Assembly (NCBI GenBank): GCA_934667175.1
Contig: CAKULN010000013.1
Location: 1 to 64,000, forward strand
Origin: an uncultured Bacteroidales bacterium
GTDB lineage: Bacteria > Bacteroidota > Bacteroidia > Bacteroidales > UBA932
Length of the DNA stretch: 64,000 nt
Direction: 5' to 3'
The notes under the pieces: model-generated
Seen by the model: only the letters and a program-made list of their open reading frames with translations
The model's database searches: none
What the model was told of the DNA's origin: nothing
Part shown: positions 45,455 through 52,944 of the stretch, in pieces
Numbering within the stretch: position 1 is the stretch's first letter
Layout: every line of letters starts with the position of its first letter
Made by a program: the position numbers and the translations under genes

Positions 45455-45571
45455 ATGAAGCAATATTATGCGGTTATTGATACCAATGTGTTGGTGTCAG
45501 CGCTCTTCCTAACATATTCACCGCCAAAAGTATTTGGATTTTCGCCGAATAGTGCATATATTCGCCCATAA
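45455..45571 (+). pseudogene. Truncated PIN-domain toxin gene
   Basis: Starting at the ATG at 45455, eight bases after the antitoxin, the frame reads MKQYYAVIDTNVLVSALF, the conserved first strand of COG1569-type PIN toxins with the catalytic Asp. It then loses all likeness and stops at 45571. Only the first 18 or so codons remain, so the RNase is dead. This supports deletion or insertion at this point. Confidence 0.72.
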
Positions 45572-45729
45572 CTTCCGCGGCCATTCTTGTCGCGGCGGAC
45601 ATTTAGAGCCTTGGGAGAGCTCGTCTCCTCAACTGAAAATCTGACATTTCATTTGAATCAAGGGAGAAACCCTCCCCAGGCTCTTTCATGTGTTGCCGTG
45701 TCACTCAAAGCCAAGCCCCCAAGCACGGG

Positions 45730-45895
45730 TTAGGTCGCTGAGCCTGGAACCCCTCCACATAGTACGGGGTTTGGTCGCTGAGCTTGTCAAAGCGACCGTC
45801 TTGACAACAAGCAAACGAAAGCCTAGGTCGCTGAGCCTGAAATACATCCATATAGTACGGGTGGGTTTGGTCGCTGAGCCTGTCGAAGCGCCAGA
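45730..45895. repeat. Palindromic repeat cluster with tandem block duplication
   Basis: Four GGTCGCTGAGC units (near 45733, 45773, 45823 and 45869). The pair at 45733/45773 and the pair at 45823/45869 share the connecting CCACATAGTACGGG / CCATATAGTACGGG text, so a block of about 90-95 bp was duplicated. Confidence 0.82.
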
Positions 45896-45972
45896 CACGA
45901 ACTTATACGTGATCAAGTCCTGCCTCATATTATAGTGTCAAGCGGGCAACAATTCAAAAGATCCTGAAAGCC

Positions 45973-46061
45973 AATGGGTGAGACGCCACCCATTCATTAG
46001 CAACGAGTTACAAATCGCTGCCGGGGCGATCGGGAGGGCACGATTTCGTAACTCGCTGGTT
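45973..46061. repeat. Double hairpin
   Basis: AATGGGTG (45973-45980) pairs with CACCCATT (45987-45994). GCAACGAGTTACAAATCG (46000-46017) pairs imperfectly with CGATTTCGTAACTCGCTGG (46041-46059). The arrangement resembles the inverted repeat at 39599-39646 (GGTG-acatcc-CACC and AGCAGGTTAC). Confidence 0.55.
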
Positions 46062-46096
46062 GTATGAATATTACGCAACACGGAGATGATAGTATC

Positions 46097-46282
46097 GGGC
46101 GCCTCGACAAGCTCGGCGACCGATACAGCATGGCCGCGGAGCCGTCCAAAGTGCGCCCTATAGCAACTGGTCACTAAACCTGATAATGCACCCGGTACCG
46201 ACTGGTCGCCGAGCCTGTCGAAGCGACCGTCTTGACAACAGGCAAATGAAAGCCCAGGTAGCTGAGCCTGTCGAAGCGCCAG
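46097..46282. repeat. Palindromic repeat units and duplicated flank
   Basis: Units at about 46100-46122 (CTCGACAAGCTCGGCGACC), 46204-46229 and 46256-46278. The text between the last two (GACCGTCTTGACAACAGGCAA..GAAAGCC) repeats that at 45794-45825 with few changes, linking this cluster to the previous one by duplication. Confidence 0.8.
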
Positions 46283-46894
46283 ACACGGACACCTAACCTT
46301 CTCACAAACAACTCCACCATTCCGACTTTCTCGTCCGCAAGATCGGCATTTCCGCTAACCGCACCGGTCTTACGTTGCGAACCACAAACGAAATATTCCG
46401 ATAAAAAACGCCGAAAAACACCCCGAGAATATTTGATTAATGAATATTTCTGGCTAAATTCGCCCCAACGGAATTTAACCGCAACGGCCACATAGGCCAA
46501 TTAACATACGAAAGTGTTGACGCACCGTCCTCAACCTGAGAATCTGACAGTTTACAAGGAATAAAGGGACAAAGCTACACTCTCTTCACGCACAGAACTG
46601 ACACAGGGTTGGTGTGCATTTTGCATAGCCCCCTCGTTCATTTCATACAGGTGTGGAGTACCGTACCGCTTGTCTTTATTCAGGCTTTGTCAGAGCCCTC
46701 AGTTGAACAAACTTACTCGGAACTTCACACTTTCTTTGTTTTTGACTATTGAAATTGGAATACGGAAAACCATTGTAGAACCAACATGACAAACTCGGAT
46801 GAACAGTAAAACGGCACAGCCTACCAGCATAATTGAGAATTGCAATTTGCCCGGCAACGGAAACAGAACCGGTAACTCGTGGGAGCACAAACCT

Positions 46895-47215
46895 ATGAGT
46901 GAAAATGTTGATGCCACAAGAGTGGGGAAGGACGGATATATTCCTCATCCGCTTGATCTTTCCAAAGTAACATTGCCAGAAGACCAACAGTCAAAGGTTG
47001 AAACGATCGCAATGAATGTCCACGAAGTATGGGCCGCCAAACGCATCGCCGAGGGCTGGCGGTATGGAACCACACGAGACGATAAGCACAAGTTTCATCC
47101 ATGCATCTGCCGTTACGAAGATCTTCCCGAAAGCGAAAAGGAATATGACAGGGCAACTGTCGAGGCCACGCTGAAAGCGTTGTGGCATCTCAGCGAACAA
47201 CCTAGCCTATCGTAA
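46895..47215 (+). CDS. Stand-alone RyR-domain protein
   Basis: The 106-residue protein consists of one RyR (ryanodine-receptor repeat) domain: PHPLDLSKVTLPEDQQ, HEVWAAKRIAEGWRYG, RDDKHKFHPCICRYEDLPES and EKEYDRATVEATLKAL. This order and the W-x-x-x-R-x-x-x-G-W-x-Y core are diagnostic. Bacterial RyR proteins have been described by comparative genomics within nucleotide-centred conflict and signalling systems; no ligand is established. Start chosen at 46895 because the upstream in-frame codons (from 46799) are low-complexity. It is the first gene of the operon, 40 bases before the RCK-RyR channel-like gene. Confidence 0.88.
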   Translation: MSENVDATRVGKDGYIPHPLDLSKVTLPEDQQSKVETIAMNVHEVWAAKRIAEGWRYGTTRDDKHKFHPCICRYEDLPESEKEYDRATVEATLKALWHLSEQPSLS

Positions 47216-47255
47216 AAATAGTCAAGCAATTAGTTGTTCTATTAAAGTCAACCAG

Positions 47256-49811
47256 ATGTATAACAAGCCTAATTCAATCATATCCAAAGTATTTGCGATT
47301 ATCGACAAGGCTGACAGAATAATATTACCTGTCTGCTTGACGATGTTAATCGCAGCTATTTATCTTGCAAGTACAGAGCCACAGTATTGGATATGCGCAA
47401 TCGGAGTAATTGCGGGATTAATCTGTGGGCGTTATCTTCACATCTGCTTATGGCATCCCATTGAGCGGGATAGAATATTGGTGAAGGGTCATTTCATCAT
47501 GAAAATAATCTCGTTTGTCATTTTAGTGCCATTCGTCATCGCTGCCCTTTTCGAGTTTGCCAATCTAATTTGTAACGCTGCTCAATGTCAAAGTTGTGTG
47601 ATTAAACCATCCGATTTATTTACGGAAAACCTCGTTGACAGCAACTCTCTGTTCTGGGATGTGTACTATCACTTCGTAAATCCTGGAATCCAGCACATGA
47701 CTACTGCCATGGGGAGACCTTGGTCTGTGATGATTGCGATTATCGGAATCATACTTCTTAACGGGGTGTTGATTTCCACGTTGACAAGCTGGTTCGAGCG
47801 TAGGAAATCACAATGGACGAATGGAGACATACGCTATAAAAAAAGGAGTTTCAGAGCATTTCACAATCCTAGTGAATATGCAGGGAACAAAATCGCCGTG
47901 GTGATCGGAGCGGGTGAGAACGCTCCCGCAATCATCAAGAATCTTCTTGACGGTAAGGGAGAGACAAAAAATGGCCGACCATATTATGTTGTCCTTCTGA
48001 CAAATGGCGATGCCAAGGAAATCCGGGACAGAATAGCATCTTACCTTAACGGAGAGGACTCGGAGCGCCTTGTCATATATAACGGGCAACTGGATTCCAT
48101 TGAAGAGATCAAGAGCATTCCTATTGAGTACGCCACCGAAATCTACGTACTGGGAGAAAAAAGCAATGAGGACGAGTCCAGCAGTTATCATGACACACAG
48201 AACATGAAATGTGTGCATAACATAGCCGGATATTTATCTCTGAACAAAGTTCACGATAAGGATGATAAGATTGTCTGCCATGTTCAGTTCGAGTACCAGA
48301 CCACATATTCAGTATTCCAATTCTCTGATCTGCCGGACAATATCAAAAAGTATCTTGACTTCAGACCTTTCAATTGCTATGAGAATTGGGCACAGACAGT
48401 ATTTGAAGATTGCGAATATTCCGAAAAAGGGAAGGTTGATAGCGATGGAAGAGTCATCTCATACACCCCTCTGGACGGTGCGGGCATTTCAGCAGATTCG
48501 GACAAGAACGTTCATCTGATAGTAGTAGGAATGACGAAGATGGGAATTGCTGTCGCTATACAGGCTGCACAGATAGCTCATTATCCTAATTTCAAGATAA
48601 ACGGAGCCAATCCGCACCGTACTAAAATCACGTTCATTGACCCAGATGCTGAGAATGAGATGGATTTCTTCATGGGAAGATACCAGAACCTGTTCAATCT
48701 GGCCAAGCACCGGTATCTGGACTTATCGAAACGAGACTACTCCCTTAATGTGGAATGGACTGATCCTGTTCTCAATGAGAACGGTGAATATAAATACCTC
48801 GGTCCTAACTTCCTTGACATTGAATGGGAGTTCATAAAGGGATCGGTGGAACAACCTGGAGTCATGGAATATCTACGGCATTCTGCTAATAACGCCTATT
48901 GCCCTGATAACGATGATGCATGCATGACAAAAGATGGCAATGGAAAATCTCTCCTGACAATCGCGGTATGCAACAAGTATTCAAACGAAGCCATTGCAGA
49001 GGGTATCTACATGCCGAGTATTGTTTACGACAAAGCTCAACAAATACTTGTCTATCAAAGAGAATCTTCAGAGATTCTGTACAACCTGTACTTCAAGGAA
49101 GGCAAAGAGCAGGAACAATCCTGCAACAAGAGGTATTCTAAACTACGTCCATTCGGTATGTTGAATGCCGACTTTACGATGGATAAGGACTCTTACCATA
49201 GAGCGGTACTGTGCAATTATGTTTACGGCTGTGCTCCTTTCAGTACCATTACAAAGGATTCCAGCGCAGACCTAAACACCATTATCAATGACATCAGACA
49301 TGAAATACAGAACTGTTCCTCTACTCGAAATGGCGAAGGTCCAATGACAGCAGCGATGAATAAATGGGAGGAGCTATCAATTTTTAACAAATGGTCAAAT
49401 AAATACCTTTCAAACAGTTTCAAAACAAAGTTAAGAAGCATCGGATACACCGGTAACAAATACCAATGCAACAAAGATTTTCTTGAGCAGAAGATTGATG
49501 CGCACAGGGCAGAGATGGCCGAATGCGAGCACAATAGATGGAACACGCAGCAGTTGCTGATGGGACTCAGAGCATACACAGAAAATGAAAACAAAGAATA
49601 CCTATCTCTTTTGAATAGCGAAGGAGCTGACAACGCCCAAACGTTCAAAAAGTCAAAACAGAACGGGAGGGAAAAGGCGCATCTGGACATCCGTTCGTAC
49701 TCACGGCTTGCGGATGACGATCCTCAAAACCATTTATATGACGAGGTGTTCAACGCATGCATTCCTGAAATTCTATCTGCGGTTGAAACCATGAATAACA
49801 AGTTAGTATAA
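47256..49811 (+). CDS. Channel-like membrane protein: TM region, tandem RCK/TrkA_N, C-terminal RyR domain
   Basis: 851 residues. Hydrophobic spans lie near 22-38, 44-60, 82-104 and 156-178, then a basic ERRKSQW step. The first Rossmann/RCK domain starts at 211 (NKIAVVIGAGENAPAIIKNL) and a second near 418 (NVHLIVVGMTKMGIAVAIQA). At the C-terminus (about 750-830) AECEHNRWNTQQLLMGLRAY and KAHLDIRSYSRLADDD mark a RyR domain. The plan resembles CASTOR/POLLUX-like and other RCK-gated ion channels, but the pore loop before the last span (YYHFVNPGIQHM) lacks a TVGYG filter, so ion choice is open. It could be gated by a nucleotide bound at RCK or RyR. It lies ten bases ahead of the M48 gene. Confidence 0.8.
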   Translation: MYNKPNSIISKVFAIIDKADRIILPVCLTMLIAAIYLASTEPQYWICAIGVIAGLICGRYLHICLWHPIERDRILVKGHFIMKIISFVILVPFVIAALFEFANLICNAAQCQSCVIKPSDLFTENLVDSNSLFWDVYYHFVNPGIQHMTTAMGRPWSVMIAIIGIILLNGVLISTLTSWFERRKSQWTNGDIRYKKRSFRAFHNPSEYAGNKIAVVIGAGENAPAIIKNLLDGKGETKNGRPYYVVLLTNGDAKEIRDRIASYLNGEDSERLVIYNGQLDSIEEIKSIPIEYATEIYVLGEKSNEDESSSYHDTQNMKCVHNIAGYLSLNKVHDKDDKIVCHVQFEYQTTYSVFQFSDLPDNIKKYLDFRPFNCYENWAQTVFEDCEYSEKGKVDSDGRVISYTPLDGAGISADSDKNVHLIVVGMTKMGIAVAIQAAQIAHYPNFKINGANPHRTKITFIDPDAENEMDFFMGRYQNLFNLAKHRYLDLSKRDYSLNVEWTDPVLNENGEYKYLGPNFLDIEWEFIKGSVEQPGVMEYLRHSANNAYCPDNDDACMTKDGNGKSLLTIAVCNKYSNEAIAEGIYMPSIVYDKAQQILVYQRESSEILYNLYFKEGKEQEQSCNKRYSKLRPFGMLNADFTMDKDSYHRAVLCNYVYGCAPFSTITKDSSADLNTIINDIRHEIQNCSSTRNGEGPMTAAMNKWEELSIFNKWSNKYLSNSFKTKLRSIGYTGNKYQCNKDFLEQKIDAHRAEMAECEHNRWNTQQLLMGLRAYTENENKEYLSLLNSEGADNAQTFKKSKQNGREKAHLDIRSYSRLADDDPQNHLYDEVFNACIPEILSAVETMNNKLV

Positions 49812-49821
49812 AATATCCGAC

Positions 49822-50700
49822 ATGATAAAGGCATCAGATTTCATACACCCCGAAGACGCTGCGGCACTTAGGCAGCTGGAAGGCATTCCAGGATTTCCAG
49901 CACTGGTGAAAAAAATCCTCTCACTTGGATTTGAGGAGCTCCAGTACGGACTTAACATGGCCACGGCCATACGGCTCTCCCCTACCCAGTTGCCCAATCT
50001 CTACAATCACCTGCCTCCGATTTGCAGGAAACTTGGCATTCAGGAGCCAGAGTTCTACCTCCAGATGGATCCGAAGCCGAATGCGTTCACATTCGGTGAC
50101 ACGAGGATATTCATAACCATCACATCAGGCTTGGTTGAGATGATGGATGATGATGAGCTTGATGCCGTCATCGCCCATGAGTGCGGGCACATCGTCTGCC
50201 ATCATGTTCTTTACCACAGCATCGCTCAGATCATATTCAGTGGCGCCGCCTCTCTTGGAATATTAGGGCCGCTGGCTCTGCCAATCCAACTCGCCCTGCT
50301 GTACTGGTCCCGCAAAAGTGAGTTGTCTTGCGACAGGTGCGGATGCGTGATCACTTCCCCGGAAATCATCACCCGTGTGATGGCGCGGCTGTCGGGAGGT
50401 CCGCGCTCCATCACGCAGGAGATCAATTTCGAAGAATGGGCCAGACAGGCGGACCGATATGATGAAATAAAAAACGAGAACCTTTGGAACAAGTCGCTCC
50501 AGCTTTATGCCATCGCAAAGCAAGACCATCCGTTCGCCGCCGTGCGTGTCCGCGAGATTCTGAAATGGGGACAAAGTCCTCAATATCAAAATTTAATGGA
50601 GAGTCTCAAATGGGAAGCCTATAGTAGAAAGTGTCCAAATTGCGGTATGCTCGTCCATGACGACTGGGCCTACTGCAAGTACTGCGGGACCAAATTATGA
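49822..50700 (+). CDS. M48-family metalloprotease with C-terminal zinc ribbon
   Basis: 292 residues. The zinc site HECGH lies at 119-123 in DAVIAHECGHIVCHHVL; the third ligand Glu is in RKSELSCDR (about 167), matching the M48 E-x-x-x-D motif. A hydrophobic stretch (137-162) follows. The last 30 residues form a treble-clef zinc ribbon (CPNCGMLVHDDWAYCKYCG). Members of this group (COG0501) cut membrane or misfolded proteins. Codon use is like the G+C-richer host genes, unlike the A+T-rich STAND/TIR genes downstream. Its place in the operon suggests processing of a partner, but this is inference. Confidence 0.88.
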   Translation: MIKASDFIHPEDAAALRQLEGIPGFPALVKKILSLGFEELQYGLNMATAIRLSPTQLPNLYNHLPPICRKLGIQEPEFYLQMDPKPNAFTFGDTRIFITITSGLVEMMDDDELDAVIAHECGHIVCHHVLYHSIAQIIFSGAASLGILGPLALPIQLALLYWSRKSELSCDRCGCVITSPEIITRVMARLSGGPRSITQEINFEEWARQADRYDEIKNENLWNKSLQLYAIAKQDHPFAAVRVREILKWGQSPQYQNLMESLKWEAYSRKCPNCGMLVHDDWAYCKYCGTKL

Positions 50701-50722
50701 ATATTATAAAAGCAGCAACAAC

Positions 50723-50980
50723 ATGTTTTTCGATAAGAACGGAATATTAGACATCGATGGAATGGTCGCCGACAACGACTCATTCAAAGCCATCATGGAA
50801 GACGGCATCGTCACCGAGGACGAGGTCAAAGCGCAGTCCGACAAGGTGATCGGAATCCTGCATGATATGGAGACCCGCTATTCCGAAGAGCAACTGGCAG
50901 AGATCAAGGATCTGCTAGTTGAGTCTGGAGTCCTCTACGCCGTGTACAATTTTTACTCAATTCAGAACATCAACGAATAA
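50723..50980 (+). CDS. Small acidic protein of unknown function
   Basis: 85 residues, starting at the ATG at 50723 (MFFDKNGILDIDGMVADND). Predicted helical and acidic (DGIVTEDEVKAQ, YSEEQLAEIKDLLVE), without cysteine pairs, signal or membrane span. It lies between the M48 protease and a zinc-ribbon membrane protein with gaps of 22 and three bases, so it is surely co-expressed. The family is not recognised; it could be a protease adaptor. Confidence 0.7.
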   Translation: MFFDKNGILDIDGMVADNDSFKAIMEDGIVTEDEVKAQSDKVIGILHDMETRYSEEQLAEIKDLLVESGVLYAVYNFYSIQNINE

Positions 50981-50983
50981 ACC

Positions 50984-51511
50984 ATGTCCACATTCTGCAC
51001 TAAAACAGTCATTTACGGTTCACCGTCCCTTATCCCCCAGATCGCTGAACATATTCAGAAAGATTTCGGGAAAGACGGATTCGAGGTCAGCATAGACACC
51101 CTTTGCAGCGGCGGATGCGACATTTCCATCAGTAAAGGCGGCCTGTTCAAAGCAGTGCTCGGCATGAAAACCGCCCTGAAAGTCACACTCCTCCCACAAG
51201 GCAACAACATCAGCTTCGAAGCCGGTGTCGGCATCTGGGGCCAGCAAGCCATCCCCACCATCATCTCCATGCTCTTCTTCTGGCCCGTCCTCATCACCCA
51301 ACTCTGGGGCCTCGTCAAGCAGTCACAGCTCGACGACAGGGCACTGGCAGCGGCTAATGAGGTGGTTAATAGGTATTACAGTGAAGCTGGTAAAACGGCT
51401 CAGACTCAATCTGCCTCCCATAAGGAATCTGCTCAGAAATTTTGCACGCATTGCGGATCTGCTAATCCTGCTAATGCTGTCATATGCAGTTCTTGCGGAA
51501 GAGAAATATAA
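50984..51511 (+). CDS. Membrane-anchored protein with C-terminal zinc ribbon
   Basis: 175 residues. The N-terminal 80 residues form a small alpha/beta domain (IPQIAEHIQKDFGKDGFEV, GCDISISKGGLFKAVLGM). One hydrophobic span lies near 88-110 (AIPTIISMLFFWPVLITQLW). The protein ends in a zinc ribbon (FCTHCGSANPANAVICSSCG). This ribbon type is shared with the M48 protein two genes upstream. Function unknown; the linkage suggests an accessory of the protease. Confidence 0.72.
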   Translation: MSTFCTKTVIYGSPSLIPQIAEHIQKDFGKDGFEVSIDTLCSGGCDISISKGGLFKAVLGMKTALKVTLLPQGNNISFEAGVGIWGQQAIPTIISMLFFWPVLITQLWGLVKQSQLDDRALAAANEVVNRYYSEAGKTAQTQSASHKESAQKFCTHCGSANPANAVICSSCGREI

Positions 51512-51539
51512 CTACCATCCAATAAAATACTTGCAATAA

Positions 51540-52943
51540 ATGATGAATACTGACATTGTAAAATATTCCACTCTTATAGAAGACCTTAACGAACTTATTG
51601 AAATAGGTGGTCTCATCCCGATAATCGGAGATGAAGTTCTTTTGATAAAGGATGACAAGGGGCAAGAAGTAAGACTTATGGAATATGTTTTCAATCATTT
51701 AGCCAATAAGTGGTTAAATGATGATGAGTATCTTCACTTAACCTATTCGTTGAAAAATATGACAACTATAGAAAAAAAAATAATTGAACAGGGTGGGGAA
51801 CTTATAAGAGAAATCAAAAATCTATTTAGAGACACGACCCTTCGCTTGGAAGAACGAGCATACATTAGAGATTACCTCATGAATTTTCTGACAGCCGGTA
51901 AATTTCCTTTAATCCTAACCACCTCATGTTCAAACATTCTTGATGGCATTCTCAAAAATATGAAGTATGGAAGTGTATACTACGATAGGGAAAACAGAAG
52001 AAATCAAGATATTGGAGAAATAAATGAAGATGATGATTACGAACGATTAAAAAACAGAACCATATTTCACCTCTTTGGATCATATTCCGCCGGACATAAA
52101 AACGTAATCACAGAAAAAGACTTCCTTCAGTATTTGCATTGCTTGCACGACAGCAATAGTCACCCTGAAAAGCTACTTCAATACGTAAGCAAAAGAAAAA
52201 TATTATCTCTTGGGTGTGATATTCCTGATTGGACCTTTAGGTTCTTTTTATACTCCTTAAAAGATGATGTGTTTGAATGTATACCAAGCGTTAATGGATT
52301 CAACGGTGGTGTAATTGAATCAAAAAAAGATAGGGATCTAGCAGATTTTCTTTTCAACATTAAATATTACTATGAAGATGCTGGATTAGAATCATTTCTA
52401 TGCGATTTAAATCGATCAATCCCTCAAGACACACTCACGACTAAGAAATCCGTATTTTTATCTGTACTTTCATCTGACATTGAAACTAACAGTAAGTTTT
52501 TAAAAGATATCTATGAACTGAAGAATTACATCAAATCCAACCTTATGATGGATGTATGGTTCTGCAAGGATAACCTTGAAGGGAACTCGGGTGAGCAATA
52601 TTGGAATAAGATAAAAGAGGGGCTAGCGAACTGCTCCTATTTTATACCGGTTATTACACCTACACTCTTATTAAAATTTACCCAACTTAAAATTAACACA
52701 TCAGAGCCTATACCAGACAAAGAACTAGGCATACTAACGGAATGGAAATACGCTATCGCTGAAAAAAAGAAGCGAGGATATCAAATGAAGTTCTCTTTGC
52801 CATATATGATTGGTTGTGACATAGATGATGTAAAAGGCGTTTTTAATTCAATAGAAATCCCTGAAACAAGAGCCCTAATCCTTGGTGAGGAAGGGTATGG
52901 TTTGCAACTTACTGACAGTCTTAACAACTTATCCCTAGAATAG
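51540..52943 (+). CDS. SIR2-like/TIR protein 1 (putative NAD-acting effector)
   Basis: 467 residues. Residues 1-295 follow the SIR2 Rossmann order seen in defence proteins: LIPIIGDEV, FPLILTTSCSNIL, TIFHLFG with NVITEKDFLQYL, and ILSLGCDIPDWTFRFFLYSL. However, the usual catalytic Asn of TTNYD and His of LHG are replaced (TTSCS, LFG). From 303 a TIR domain follows: SVFLSVLSSDIETNSKFL, MMDVWFCKDNLEG, then GEQYWNKIKEGLANCSYFI with Glu352 in the catalytic position. TIR is thus the likely NADase. The next gene, a STAND NTPase, starts one base after its stop. Markedly A+T-rich. Confidence 0.82.
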   Translation: MMNTDIVKYSTLIEDLNELIEIGGLIPIIGDEVLLIKDDKGQEVRLMEYVFNHLANKWLNDDEYLHLTYSLKNMTTIEKKIIEQGGELIREIKNLFRDTTLRLEERAYIRDYLMNFLTAGKFPLILTTSCSNILDGILKNMKYGSVYYDRENRRNQDIGEINEDDDYERLKNRTIFHLFGSYSAGHKNVITEKDFLQYLHCLHDSNSHPEKLLQYVSKRKILSLGCDIPDWTFRFFLYSLKDDVFECIPSVNGFNGGVIESKKDRDLADFLFNIKYYYEDAGLESFLCDLNRSIPQDTLTTKKSVFLSVLSSDIETNSKFLKDIYELKNYIKSNLMMDVWFCKDNLEGNSGEQYWNKIKEGLANCSYFIPVITPTLLLKFTQLKINTSEPIPDKELGILTEWKYAIAEKKKRGYQMKFSLPYMIGCDIDDVKGVFNSIEIPETRALILGEEGYGLQLTDSLNNLSLE

Positions 52944-52944
52944 C

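Larger units (their letters stand above)
45572..46894. other. Gene-free repeat-rich region before the signalling operon
   Basis: About 1.3 kb with no credible gene; open frames on the minus strand are made by the repeats. It contains two repeat clusters (45730-45895, 46097-46282) and a double hairpin (45973-46061). Two similar blocks also occur: 45580-45690 and 46470-46600 share CTCAAC-TGA-AATCTGACA and GGGA-AAA motifs after a TTCGCCC segment. The operon promoter should lie in the last 300 bp, but no full TTTG-N19-TAnnTTTG match was found. Confidence 0.6.

Noticed and set aside
45690..46500. Several open frames coding for GLVAEPVEAP-like and SATKP-like peptides
   Set aside because: They are translations of the palindromic repeats on either strand; the products differ from copy to copy and resemble no protein family.
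44740..47000. Integrase, tRNA attachment site or phage genes marking the island edge
   Set aside because: None could be found on either strand; the nearest tRNA (Asp, 34416-34490) is more than 10 kb away and its 3' end is not repeated nearby.
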